A stretch of DNA of 64,000 bases from Thermovenabulum sp049723235 (GTDB lineage Bacteria > Bacillota > Thermosediminibacteria > Thermosediminibacterales > Thermosediminibacteraceae), in the NCBI RefSeq assembly GCF_049723235.1, contig NZ_JBNARB010000012.1:1-64000 (forward strand), written 5' to 3'. The first letter of the stretch is position 1; each line of letters starts with the position of its first letter. Below the pieces are notes generated by a model that was not told the origin of the DNA, did no database searches, and saw only the letters and a list, made by a program, of their open reading frames with translations. Positions 51,001-60,450 of this stretch are shown piece by piece. Both the position numbers and the translations under genes were made by a program.

Positions 51001-53526
51001 TTATTTCTCGCCGTAATATTTTGTATATACGCCGTTTACCCTTATTTTGAGTGTTGCAGAACCTTTTGCAGGCCTATTCCCTGGAATCATAGCATTTTTT
51101 ATAGCATTAATAACATTCAAAGATGATAATTCTTCTTTATTTCCTTGATTCCCTAAATTGAGTAAATTCCCCATATTATTTTCCTTTAAAAAGTTCATTG
51201 CATCTTTCATTTCTTGAGAGTCAGGCAGTTTTATATTATCCAATTGCTCTGCCATTTTATTATAATCTACAGTAAAAGCTCCCTGAACAGGACACTTATG
51301 TTTAAAAACATCTACCACCATTGATATATTTATTCCTTTTGCGTTCCAATCATTTAAATCGGGAGTTACTGCAATAACTTGACTTATACCATCAAGAGGA
51401 AGCGGTTCGGATAGATTTATGGTTCCAATCGGTTCAGGAAAAGAAAAAACCGTATTTCCTCTAAACGCAACACCCTCCAGTAATGCTGGAACGGTTATTA
51501 ATATTCCCTGAGGAGGAATATTTTCTTTTATTCCGTATTTTTCATAAGCATCTCTTAATTCTTCTGTATTATCGGAAGGTTTTTTTAATATCCTGACCAA
51601 AGAATTATATATATCCGGGTTATTAATTGATGCAGAAGCATTTCCCGATGTTTCAACCATCTTTTTCCCATCTACAAATCCCTCACCGCTGAAATCATAG
51701 GAAGAATTTTTTACAACATAATAGCAATGGTCTTTAATTTCAAGATTTTCGGTCATATTGCCCTTTGATTTCCATTCAAAGCCCTGCACGCTGTAATTGT
51801 ACTCAAATGTTAAATTTAGCTGCATTTCTTTATAGCATTTTCCGGTTTCTACCCTGAATTTATCTGCTTCTTTTAATTCATCCTTTAAATTTGCATTAGA
51901 ATAAATCAATATAAGGGCCTGAATATCTTCGTTTTTATCAGTCTTTGCTTTGCAATACTGCTTAACGGTTTCAGAAGACCAGTCTTCAACAACCCAATTC
52001 CCATTAATCCTTAAAATAGCCTGTCTTTTTAAATATTTATCATCGGCTATGGATTTCTCAAAAGTTATGGTAACATGTTGAAGGGTCGGATCCTTTTGGT
52101 CAAAAATATATAAATAATACATTAATGCACCGGGATTTAGAGAAACATTTACTTCATCCTCCTCATCGACCTTCATTATCTTCTTTTTAAAACATTTTCC
52201 GCTGGGACCTCCCGTAATTCTGCCATAATCGTAATATTTATCAACGGGCGGCCAGTTCCAATTGTAAAGGGCAAAGGTGGCATAAGTTTCTTTAAGCTTT
52301 GGTATGTTTTTATCTAAAAACGGCCTTATCGATTGTGAACCGCTTTGTCCAGCAGTCTTAATTATTTCACGGATAAAATTTACCCCTGCATAATCCGTAA
52401 GGTAATAGAAAAACATATAGCTGTCGTATTCAAAAAGCTTCCCGATACCAATTCTTTCTTGATCAAGAGTCCTGAAAAATCCCGGGTGCCTGCTATGCTC
52501 AACATTATAATCAGGATAAACATAGTTTTCAGACCAAACAGCAGTTGCTTCACAAAGCCATTTTTCTTCCACCGTGCTGTAGCCAATTTTCATCTCATCC
52601 TGGAAGGTATGAAAAAGTTCATGGGCTGTTGTCGATTTAATATATTTTTCTAATCCTGCAATCATGGTATTGAGTCTTATTCTATACTTCCCATCGGAAT
52701 AAAACTCCAGCCCTAATTTTGTTTTTGGCAATTCAACCAATTCAATAATATAAGGCTTTGAAGGTTTTATTTTCATTAAATTTTTAAATTTATCCCATGA
52801 ATAGATAACTGCTTCCTTTACATATAGAGCCATAGCTTTAATAGATTCTTTTTTTTCTTTAGACCAGTTTTTTTCTTCATAATACATAATTTCAAATTTT
52901 TGTCCGTCATGGGTAAATTCATCCACATGAACTTGAAAATCTTCATCGGCTGCCAGTACTTCTTTTAAAATCTTAAAACCCGAAGATGATTTTTTAATTT
53001 TTATATTGCCTGGATAAAAAAAACTATTTGGATCATTTAAAGGAAGAAGGTAAGGCAAAACCAGATTGCGGGTTTCTTCGGATAAGATTCCCCAGTTATC
53101 AACCAAATATTTTATAGCGTATTCAGAGGTATCCGCAGCTCGGTCGGTTTTATATTCCGCGGGAAGTTTTTCCGGGTCATAATCGGCAAAAACCTCCAGT
53201 AAAGCAGCTCTCTCTTTTGTTATCTTACCCTCATTTAGAGCTTTCTCTATAAGTTCAGTCGAATTCGGAGGCAATTCCTCATAATCATCGGGTACTGAAA
53301 ATAAATCCGCCAGTTCCTTATCAATCCCCTTCAATTTTCCCGATGTTGCATTTTGAGAACCGTATATAGGTTTAGGTTGGGGTATACTCATATCCGATAA
53401 AATAGTGTTAATTTCTTTTTTAACATTTTGTTTATTTCCCAAAGAGCATCCAGGAATAAATAAAGAAGCAAAAATAAATATAACAATAAGAATAAACGTA
53501 AATAATTTTTTATAAAACAAATTCAA
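51001..53526 (-). CDS. Large lipoprotein with HExxH metalloprotease-like motif
   Basis: An 841-residue exported lipoprotein; the lipobox is FIPGCSL (Cys near 27). A zincin-type motif HELFHTF lies near residue 295 (STTAHELFHTFQDEM). About 20 residues later EEKWLCEATAVWSENYV supplies a possible third ligand Glu, the gluzincin pattern. The C-terminal half is beta-rich and unassigned. The start is TTG 53526 with AGGAGG 8 bases upstream. It follows the 1140-residue stalk-domain gene by 20 bases. Peptidase activity is an inference from the motif. Confidence 0.8.
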   Translation of the reverse strand: MNLFYKKLFTFILIVIFIFASLFIPGCSLGNKQNVKKEINTILSDMSIPQPKPIYGSQNATSGKLKGIDKELADLFSVPDDYEELPPNSTELIEKALNEGKITKERAALLEVFADYDPEKLPAEYKTDRAADTSEYAIKYLVDNWGILSEETRNLVLPYLLPLNDPNSFFYPGNIKIKKSSSGFKILKEVLAADEDFQVHVDEFTHDGQKFEIMYYEEKNWSKEKKESIKAMALYVKEAVIYSWDKFKNLMKIKPSKPYIIELVELPKTKLGLEFYSDGKYRIRLNTMIAGLEKYIKSTTAHELFHTFQDEMKIGYSTVEEKWLCEATAVWSENYVYPDYNVEHSRHPGFFRTLDQERIGIGKLFEYDSYMFFYYLTDYAGVNFIREIIKTAGQSGSQSIRPFLDKNIPKLKETYATFALYNWNWPPVDKYYDYGRITGGPSGKCFKKKIMKVDEEDEVNVSLNPGALMYYLYIFDQKDPTLQHVTITFEKSIADDKYLKRQAILRINGNWVVEDWSSETVKQYCKAKTDKNEDIQALILIYSNANLKDELKEADKFRVETGKCYKEMQLNLTFEYNYSVQGFEWKSKGNMTENLEIKDHCYYVVKNSSYDFSGEGFVDGKKMVETSGNASASINNPDIYNSLVRILKKPSDNTEELRDAYEKYGIKENIPPQGILITVPALLEGVAFRGNTVFSFPEPIGTINLSEPLPLDGISQVIAVTPDLNDWNAKGINISMVVDVFKHKCPVQGAFTVDYNKMAEQLDNIKLPDSQEMKDAMNFLKENNMGNLLNLGNQGNKEELSSLNVINAIKNAMIPGNRPAKGSATLKIRVNGVYTKYYGEK

Positions 53527-53546
53527 TACCTAAACCTCCTAACCTT

Positions 53547-56500
53547 TTATTTTGTTGAAATTGTTACCGTTTGCGTTGCCTGGTCCCATCCGACGTTGCA
53601 ATTGAGATTTTCGCCTACAAACCTTACAGGCACGTAAGTCCGAGCTCCTATAATAACAGGCGGTACATCATTTGTGACAGTTAATCCATTTACCAGCATT
53701 TCTTTTTTATCTATCCACATTTCAATTGTTGTATTTTGCTTTATAATGGTAATTTTTCTATCCGCATCATTCCATTTTATACTGCCCCCTATGGCTTCTA
53801 CTACAGCTCTTATAGGCAGTATCGTCCTTCCTCCCATTATAAGCGGCACTGTTCCCCTTCCCGGATCTATTTCCATACTGTTGCCGTTTACCGTCATAAA
53901 AGCATTGCCTATGCTAAGGTAGATAATTACATTTTTTTCTTCAGTCTCGGTATTGTCTTGATTATTATTGGTGCTATTCAAATCTTGCCCGCTAACTCCG
54001 GACTGCTCCGTTCCCTCATTTATCGAAGGAGGAAGTTCCAGTTGGAACATTGGGAGCCTTATTTCACCAAAAGGAGGTGAAAAAAGTCCTGATCCGCTTA
54101 CATTAGCCCGCTGCCAATTGGTAAATAAAAGCTCAATCTTTTGATAATAACCGTCCAAAAAGACTACCTTCACCGGCAGATTGTTTTTTGGGTCTATAAA
54201 AAGCTGTAATTTAACGTAAACATTCATTACTGGATCGATTTTTTTACTCTTTTCCCAAACTTGACATGATATACCGTTAACCTGTTCCGTTCCTTTTAAA
54301 GCAAAGGGTATATTTTTTAATTCGGGAATATAATCATCTAAGTCATACCGAACATTTTCTTTAACAGGAAACTCCTTATATTCAATAACTTTTGTTTTAC
54401 TATTTTTATCCCACAATAAGACGGGATCATTTACCCCCATCTCAACCTTTTGCTGCTCATTTAATGAATAAAATTTTATACCTTTACTATAAGATGGAGT
54501 AGAGCTTGAGGCAGAAGGATAGTATTTAACAGTTATATTAGAAGTAAAGTTTTTAGGTGAAAGAATTCCTTGATTTTGCGATGATTTTTGCCCTTCCAAG
54601 TTCAAAACCACTGCACTTAAGGTTTTAAGGTAGTAATTTGCAGGAGCCGAACCTATTAAGGGAATATTTTTTTCTATTATATTGCTTAAAAAATTGCTTC
54701 TTCTTTCCTCTTCACACGTTTTAGCTTCATCAAAATACTCTAACTTTTTGCCTTCTACAAAAAAACTTACCGTTTCAAAGACATGGTAGTTGACAGAACG
54801 CCCTCCCATAAGAGAACTTCGGAATTTATCAAGAGGTGAAGTAATCTGGTTTAACAGGGTGTTAAGTTCTATCTGCCACGGACCCGTAGCAGCCACTGAA
54901 TGTTTTTTTTCGGAATTATATGTGGGATTTAAGCGCCATTCCTTCGACTTAAGCGTATTTTCCGGGTAAGTACTGTGGGGATAAATAGCGGTCACTTTAA
55001 AATCTATTTCTCCGCTAAAAGGTGAAGCCGTACTGCTATTGCCAATTATTACAACACTATTGGCAGAGCTCAAAAGGTAGGGCTCTTGACTGTAGTTTCC
55101 ATCTACAGAAACAGTTATACCTTCTGCTTCTATTTTGTCACTGTAAACGTTAAATCCTTCCTTTTCTAAAACTGCATAAACCTTGTCAAAAGGCCTTATG
55201 TCCACATTATTCAACTGAAAAACGCCGTTTGAGCTTTGTACCGTGAACTTAACATTATATTCAACAGGAAGAAAAATATTTTCTTCAGGGTGCAAAGGAA
55301 TATTATTAGAGCGTTCTATATACAAAATAACAGGACCATTATAGGTTAATGCATTTTGATCCGAACTATTGACATACCCTTTCACAGCATTTGCAAGGTA
55401 ATCGGCAGTTTCCACAACTAAGCAGTTAAATGGGAAACTTGCTTCCCGGGGAAAAGACCAAGTATTTGTGGTCCCTGGAAGTTTTACCCTTACCAGATCT
55501 CCTTTTTTCAAATCATAGGATGCGGTAAAGTATCCTGCTTTATCTGTTAATGCACTTAATAACTTTTCAATGCCTGCAGCATTTGTAATCTTTAATTGGA
55601 TTTCTTTGTTAGAGTAGGGGTTACCGGTTGCTTTTTCTACAATACGCCCCTTTATTAGGTCGCTATAAGCACATGCCTCGGCAATGTCAATATTATAATT
55701 TCCTAAACGTTCCTTAATATAATTGAAAATGGGGTATTTATACTCATAAATCGTCTTGCTTTTATCAAAAGATTTTACTTTTACTTTGCCGCTTATTTTG
55801 ACAAATCCGTCTCCTTTAATGCTCAAGTAATTACCGGTGCTGCCCTGCACATTTGTTTTTGCTTCCAAGAAAACACCAATTTTATTATCTATAACAATTT
55901 TACCCTTACCCAATATATCAAAGGCAACCTCTGCAAGAATGCTTGTTTCTCCTTTTACATCTGCAGTCAAGGATAAATTTTCAGGGGTAAAAGAAAAATT
56001 AACCTCTTTAATTGTATCAAAGCTTGTCGGCATATAATAAGAAGTACCACCTTGAAGGCCCGCTCTGATAGAAGAACTCTGTTTTACAGAGTATTCCATG
56101 GTGATTCTGCCATCAACACCCAAAACTAAAAAAAATCCTACAGTTATCCTGCATCCTTCTGCAGGAATAGTAAAGTCATAAAGAGGGATTTTAATGTCCT
56201 TTTTTAGTTGAGCAAGTAACTCTGCCTGAACCTCAGTTTTTTGAGAAGCAAAAAAGACAAACTTATAACCGTTGTCTTTAGTGTATTTTACTTCAACAGC
56301 AGGAGAATCCACATTTAAACTGCCCTTTAATGCCACTTCAATTCGTTTACCCTCCTGGTCGTACCCCGGCAGGGTCTGTCTTTCGTCAAAATAAAAGTTA
56401 AACCCTGCCCTTTCCGTAGTGCCGGATTTCATTTTGTAAGAGGTTACATTAATACCCGATGTAAGCCCGGTAATATTTGCCTCATTGAGAAATACAGTTT

Positions 56501-56969
56501 GTTCGGGAATAGATATTTCTTCCACTATTTTTTCATCATCGGCCTGGAGAATGTATAAAACCCCTTTCTCTCCCTTAACAAATTCTAAAGCTGTTAAAGA
56601 AGAAGGGTCTACGTAAATTTTACCCGGCTCAACAGAAGGCAAAAAAGACGAATTTATCCTGCCGCCATCCGCATGTTCTTTTATGGCTTTAACCTGACTT
56701 TCAGTGAGCCAGTTAACTTTAGGTTTTAACTTCAAAGTTACGTTTTTCAAAGATGCAGGTAAAATGCCCTTTGCTCTTGCCTCGACAGAAATTTGAGGAA
56801 GGCTTTTCTGGCCAATATTCTCTAAAGTTAAAGAATCAACAGGATTTAAAATCAATGGTTGATTTAATGTTATAGCATTAGCCGGAAAACACGGTATTAC
56901 CCATGTGATAAAAAAAACGAGAAAAAGCAAAAAAGCAAACATCTTTTTAATCATGGAATAATTACCCAT
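53547..56969 (-). CDS. Exported protein with C-terminal stalk (copper amine oxidase N-like) domain
   Basis: A 1140-residue secreted protein. Signal peptide at about 1-32 (MFAFLLFLVFFITWVIPCFPANA). The middle is a series of beta-sandwich-like regions, including a carboxypeptidase-regulatory-like segment (GRIVEKATGNPYSNKEIQLKI, near 445). The last 120 residues contain the stalk-domain repeat: GRTILPIRAVVEAIGGSIKWN and ARTYVPVRFVGENLNCNVGWD. Such domains anchor or display proteins at clostridial surfaces. It is the first gene of the operon with the HExxH lipoprotein. GAGGG precedes ATG 56969. No catalytic motif is recognised. Confidence 0.8.
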   Translation of the reverse strand: MGNYSMIKKMFAFLLFLVFFITWVIPCFPANAITLNQPLILNPVDSLTLENIGQKSLPQISVEARAKGILPASLKNVTLKLKPKVNWLTESQVKAIKEHADGGRINSSFLPSVEPGKIYVDPSSLTALEFVKGEKGVLYILQADDEKIVEEISIPEQTVFLNEANITGLTSGINVTSYKMKSGTTERAGFNFYFDERQTLPGYDQEGKRIEVALKGSLNVDSPAVEVKYTKDNGYKFVFFASQKTEVQAELLAQLKKDIKIPLYDFTIPAEGCRITVGFFLVLGVDGRITMEYSVKQSSSIRAGLQGGTSYYMPTSFDTIKEVNFSFTPENLSLTADVKGETSILAEVAFDILGKGKIVIDNKIGVFLEAKTNVQGSTGNYLSIKGDGFVKISGKVKVKSFDKSKTIYEYKYPIFNYIKERLGNYNIDIAEACAYSDLIKGRIVEKATGNPYSNKEIQLKITNAAGIEKLLSALTDKAGYFTASYDLKKGDLVRVKLPGTTNTWSFPREASFPFNCLVVETADYLANAVKGYVNSSDQNALTYNGPVILYIERSNNIPLHPEENIFLPVEYNVKFTVQSSNGVFQLNNVDIRPFDKVYAVLEKEGFNVYSDKIEAEGITVSVDGNYSQEPYLLSSANSVVIIGNSSTASPFSGEIDFKVTAIYPHSTYPENTLKSKEWRLNPTYNSEKKHSVAATGPWQIELNTLLNQITSPLDKFRSSLMGGRSVNYHVFETVSFFVEGKKLEYFDEAKTCEEERRSNFLSNIIEKNIPLIGSAPANYYLKTLSAVVLNLEGQKSSQNQGILSPKNFTSNITVKYYPSASSSTPSYSKGIKFYSLNEQQKVEMGVNDPVLLWDKNSKTKVIEYKEFPVKENVRYDLDDYIPELKNIPFALKGTEQVNGISCQVWEKSKKIDPVMNVYVKLQLFIDPKNNLPVKVVFLDGYYQKIELLFTNWQRANVSGSGLFSPPFGEIRLPMFQLELPPSINEGTEQSGVSGQDLNSTNNNQDNTETEEKNVIIYLSIGNAFMTVNGNSMEIDPGRGTVPLIMGGRTILPIRAVVEAIGGSIKWNDADRKITIIKQNTTIEMWIDKKEMLVNGLTVTNDVPPVIIGARTYVPVRFVGENLNCNVGWDQATQTVTISTK

Positions 56970-57041
56970 TAACTTTCCCTCTTTCTTTCAGAACAATTTT
57001 TATAACCTGTTAAAAAATTATAGGATAGAATTTGATAAAAA

Positions 57042-57143
57042 AAATCACCCCTTAAGGGTGATTTATTATAAAAACATTCAATATTTTTCTTTTTTTTTAA
57101 TAAATAGTATGATAAAATCAATTCTATAAATCACCCTTGAGGG
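57042..57143. promoter_or_regulatory. Paired CCCTTRAGGG palindromes in the divergent promoter region
   Basis: AAATCACCC-CTTAA-GGGTGATTT (57042-57064) is a perfect inverted repeat. A second copy of AAATCACCC followed by TTGAGGG occurs at 57128-57143, where its right part is the ribosome site of the LuxR-type gene. Both lie between divergent genes, where a terminator has no upstream gene to stop, so an operator or RNA-level switch is more likely. Confidence 0.5.
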
Positions 57144-57183
57144 GGGAAAAGATATAAAGTACTCATATTCCGGCCTGGGATTA

Positions 57184-58533
57184 ATGTTCGGGTGGCTCTG
57201 GCTTTTATTTATCAACGGACCTTTACTTTTTAAATTAGCTGAATTTTTAAACATGTCTCCAGAAAGGATTTATACCATTTTTTTCTTAACCCATTCCATA
57301 ACTTACTTAGCATTATCGTTATTATCAGAAAGATTTCTTACCGAGAAAAAAAGGAAAATTATGATTATTTCGGCAGCTTTATTTGCCTTTCTTGGTACAT
57401 TATTTGTCGGAAGTAAAATCCTTCTTCAGGTAAAATTTTTAGTTCCAATTACCACTTCCGCTGCCGGCATTGGAGCATCAATTTTAATAGGGTTTTGGAT
57501 TGAAGCGTACAGCAAAAATACCATGCAAAACATCGGCCTCTTTTATATTTTTTCCGTTACCACAGGCTCTTTAGTTTTCGCTATTATTCAGTTTATAAAT
57601 TTTCCCTGGGCTGTTATTTTCACTTCATTGTTACCTTTAATTTCTGCAGCTTTATTATTATTTGATAAAGTTATTTATGAAAGTTATAACTCTGAAGAAA
57701 TAAGCGAAAATTTCTCAGTTCCCTTCAGGCTAATATTAATAATAGTGGTGTTTTATCTGGCAAGCGGTTTAATGCAGTGGATCATTTTTGTCGAAGGATA
57801 TTTCCCCTCTTTAAATCTCTACTGGCTTTCTACAATAGTATACGGTTTTGGTTCGTGTTTGGCAGGATTTTTACTTTTCCGAATCCCCAATTTCAATTTG
57901 AATTATTTATATAAACCCGTTTTGCCCTTACTGGGTGCCTCGTTTACGCTGTTACCCTTTTCCGGTGGAAGGCTTACAACGCTAATTTTCGGGGTTTTTC
58001 ACAATACCGCCTTTGCCCTTTTTGATATTTATACCATGTGCATTTTATGCCTTCTGGCAAATCGGGTGTCAAAACCCATAAAGCTAATAGCCCGGGGATA
58101 CTTTTTCATCACCTCATCTATTTTCCTGGGAGAAATTCTTACCAGCAGGCTTTTTTCAATGATACCCCTCATCGAGCGTAAAGCAGACACGGTAGCTATA
58201 GGAGCAGCACTTTTGATGTTTATATCATCGGGATTTATTAAGGAAGTTCCTGTAGAAAGAAAAGAAAAAGAAAAAACTATTATTTCAAATTTTAATGCAA
58301 ACTCAGACCAACCGCTTTTAATCCTCGAAAGCTTTGCAAAAAGGTATAAACTGACTTTGAGGGAAAAGGAAATATTCACTCTTCTTTTAGCCGGCAGGAA
58401 TAATCCCTTCATAAGAGATTATCTGAATATAACCAATAACACTTTAAAAACCCATTTAAAAAACATATACATTAAGCTTGATGTAAAAAACAGGCAGGAG
58501 GCGATAAGCCTTTTTAATAAATTCTTTGAATAA
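57184..58533 (+). CDS. Membrane-bound LuxR-type HTH regulator
   Basis: A protein of 449 residues with about twelve hydrophobic helices (residues 1-350) resembling an MFS-like integral domain, and a C-terminal LuxR/GerE HTH (about 385-449: LTLREKEIFTLLLAGRNNPFIRDYLNITNNTLKTHLKNIYIKL). This layout is known for regulators that sense small molecules in the membrane, often next to the transporter they control. The TRAP transporter converges on it. ATG 57184 has no ribosome site; a strong GAGGGGGG lies 7 bases before an in-frame ATA at 57154, which would add ten residues (KYSYSGLGL). The start is therefore uncertain. Confidence 0.85.
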   Translation: MFGWLWLLFINGPLLFKLAEFLNMSPERIYTIFFLTHSITYLALSLLSERFLTEKKRKIMIISAALFAFLGTLFVGSKILLQVKFLVPITTSAAGIGASILIGFWIEAYSKNTMQNIGLFYIFSVTTGSLVFAIIQFINFPWAVIFTSLLPLISAALLLFDKVIYESYNSEEISENFSVPFRLILIIVVFYLASGLMQWIIFVEGYFPSLNLYWLSTIVYGFGSCLAGFLLFRIPNFNLNYLYKPVLPLLGASFTLLPFSGGRLTTLIFGVFHNTAFALFDIYTMCILCLLANRVSKPIKLIARGYFFITSSIFLGEILTSRLFSMIPLIERKADTVAIGAALLMFISSGFIKEVPVERKEKEKTIISNFNANSDQPLLILESFAKRYKLTLREKEIFTLLLAGRNNPFIRDYLNITNNTLKTHLKNIYIKLDVKNRQEAISLFNKFFE

Positions 58534-58549
58534 ATTCTTTGAAGAAAAA

Positions 58550-58588
58550 AAGCACACCGCTTTGTAGTACTTTGCGGTGCGCTTTTTT
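58550..58588. terminator. Bidirectional terminator between the LuxR-type gene and dctM
   Basis: AGCACACCGC pairs with GCGGTGCGCT (one mismatch) over a 13-base loop, with AAAAAA before and TTTTTT after. It separates convergent genes. A 13-base tandem duplication (AAATTCTTTGAA) overlaps the end of the LuxR-type gene at 58519-58543. Confidence 0.8.
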
Positions 58589-58589
58589 A

Positions 58590-59894
58590 TTATTTCATAA
58601 GACTCGGTAAAAAAGTGGCAAGTTGGGGAAAAGCTATGACTATTATACTTGCTACGATTAAAGTGATCCAAAAAGGTACAACACCTTTAAAAACTTTCAT
58701 AGGCGGTACTTTTGTAATTGATGCCGTAACTAAGCTCACAACCCCTACCGGCGGTGTTAAAAGTCCTATATTTAACATTAAAACAGTAAGAACGCCAAAC
58801 CATATGCCGTTAAACCCCAGTGATCTAATTATCGGATAAACAACCGGTGTCATTATAGCAAGTATTGCCATGCCATCCATTATACAGCCAAGAATAAAAT
58901 ATATAGCAAATATAACGGCAAGGACAAGGTATCTGTTAATATCCAGTGTTGTAACAAAATTCGACAGATGCAGTGGCAATCGACTTAAAGTTAAAAAACG
59001 ACCAAACATAAGTCCACCAATAAGTACAAGAAAGGTCATCGAATTTATTTTGGCAGATTGATTCATTGCCTCCCAAAAATCCTTCCAGCTTAATTTTCTT
59101 TGGATTACTGTTAACACTAAAGCCAGGAAAGCTCCTACAGCTCCTGCTTCAGTGGGTGTAAATACCCCTAAATATATTCCACCTATGCTGATGAAAAAAA
59201 TCGTAGGTATAACCCAAACTTTTTTAATAAGCTGCCATGTCACTTTCTTATTTTCCTTGGTTGAAACAGCCGGAGCCAAAGACGGATTCTTCATTACTAC
59301 AATATATACAGTTATCATTAATAAAATAGCAGTCAGTATCCCGGGTATTATTCCTGCTATCAGGCATCCTCCTATGGTTTCTTCCGTAAGGGCACCGTAT
59401 AGCACCAAAGTCGAGCTTGGCGGAATTAAAATGCCAAGGGTTCCGCCCACCGCAGCACAACCTGCAGCAAGCCCTTCATCATAGTCGTATTTTCTCATTT
59501 CATCCACGGATACACTGGCTATAGTAGTAGCAGTGGCAATGGCCGAACCTGAAACAGCGGCAAAAAGAGCGCTTGCAGCAATTGTTGCCATAGCCAGTCC
59601 ACCGCGAATTTTCCCTAAGAGAGTGTCAAAAAGCTCGTAAAGAGCTCCTCCCAGCCTTGCCTGAGATAAAAAAGCCCCCATCATTATAAAAAGCGGCATT
59701 ACGCTTAAGGTGTATATTTTAGAATACGCAAAGGCATCTCCGCCCAATTTTAAAAGCGCTGCAGAAGGGGAAACAAGGATACTGGTTCCTAAAACCGACA
59801 CTGCAATCATCGCTATTGCGACAGGTACCCTTATTGCTATCATAGCAAGCATAAGAATTACTCCAAAAAATCCTACTGCTTCCGGTGATATCAT
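58590..59894 (-). CDS. dctM: TRAP transporter large permease DctM
   Basis: A 434-residue membrane protein with about twelve helices of the DctM family. Typical segments: SVMPLFIMMGAFLSQA, AVSGSAIATATTIASV, GGTLGILIPPSSTLVLYG and GLLTPPVGVV. It forms the sodium-dependent translocation unit with the small permease, whose gene it overlaps by 4 bases. The substrate (normally a carboxylate) is set by the DctP-like binding protein and cannot be read from the sequence. Confidence 0.95.
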   Translation of the reverse strand: MISPEAVGFFGVILMLAMIAIRVPVAIAMIAVSVLGTSILVSPSAALLKLGGDAFAYSKIYTLSVMPLFIMMGAFLSQARLGGALYELFDTLLGKIRGGLAMATIAASALFAAVSGSAIATATTIASVSVDEMRKYDYDEGLAAGCAAVGGTLGILIPPSSTLVLYGALTEETIGGCLIAGIIPGILTAILLMITVYIVVMKNPSLAPAVSTKENKKVTWQLIKKVWVIPTIFFISIGGIYLGVFTPTEAGAVGAFLALVLTVIQRKLSWKDFWEAMNQSAKINSMTFLVLIGGLMFGRFLTLSRLPLHLSNFVTTLDINRYLVLAVIFAIYFILGCIMDGMAILAIMTPVVYPIIRSLGFNGIWFGVLTVLMLNIGLLTPPVGVVSLVTASITKVPPMKVFKGVVPFWITLIVASIIVIAFPQLATFLPSLMK

Positions 59895-60373
59895 TTTTCT
59901 TCATCCCCTTTTTTAATAAATTTTGCCATGTTTGATATTATTGCTAAACCGTAAGACAGCGATCCTATTGAAGCAATAATTACAACGGGGTAATAGGGTA
60001 TTCCTAAAACACCGGTTTTATACCCTCCTGACAGCATTCTTCCAGCGTATACATAAAGCTGCCATGACATCAAAAGGATAGACACAAAAGAAATTATGGA
60101 AGCAATTATGAATAAAACATATCTTATCCCCTTAGGCATTGCTTTATAGACCGTATCTATTACAATATGTTCGCCAAAATGCTCGGTATACCCGAGGGTA
60201 AGATATACAATAACTACCAGCGCCAATTCAGTCATTTCAATTGTCCCCGGAAGAGGTTTATTGAAAAGGTATCTGCCGCTGATATCAATTACGGTTATAA
60301 AAGTAAGAAACATCATTACGAGAATTCCTATTCGACTGAATACATAGTTTAGACGGTATATAAGTTTTTCCAT
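59891..60373 (-). CDS. dctQ: TRAP transporter small permease DctQ
   Basis: A 160-residue protein with four membrane helices (about 12-36, 44-66, 84-106, 128-150) and the DctQ pattern FITVIDISGRYLFNKPLPGTIEMTE. It pairs with DctM. AGGAGG precedes ATG 60373. It is separated from dctP by 77 bases containing a strong hairpin, and overlaps dctM. Confidence 0.93.
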   Translation of the reverse strand: MEKLIYRLNYVFSRIGILVMMFLTFITVIDISGRYLFNKPLPGTIEMTELALVVIVYLTLGYTEHFGEHIVIDTVYKAMPKGIRYVLFIIASIISFVSILLMSWQLYVYAGRMLSGGYKTGVLGIPYYPVVIIASIGSLSYGLAIISNMAKFIKKGDEEK

Positions 60374-60400
60374 ATTATACCTTTACCTCCTATTACTTAT

Positions 60401-60431
60401 AAGCGCTGCAGTTTTTAAAAACTGCAGCGCT
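60401..60431 (-). promoter_or_regulatory. Intercistronic hairpin between dctP and dctQ
   Basis: A near-perfect palindrome with 13- to 15-bp arms (AAGCGCTGCAGTTTT/AAAACTGCAGCGCTT). On the transcribed strand it is followed by ATAAGTAATAGG and no T run, so it should not terminate efficiently. It probably protects the 3' end of the binding-protein mRNA, a known way to make more of the binding protein than of the permeases. Confidence 0.7.
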
Positions 60432-60450
60432 TTTTCTTTAACTTATTATC

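Noticed and set aside
53674..54080. Plus-strand open frames inside the stalk-protein gene
   Set aside because: They mirror a long gene with a signal peptide and domain similarity on the other strand; codon use and lack of ribosome sites mark them as shadows.
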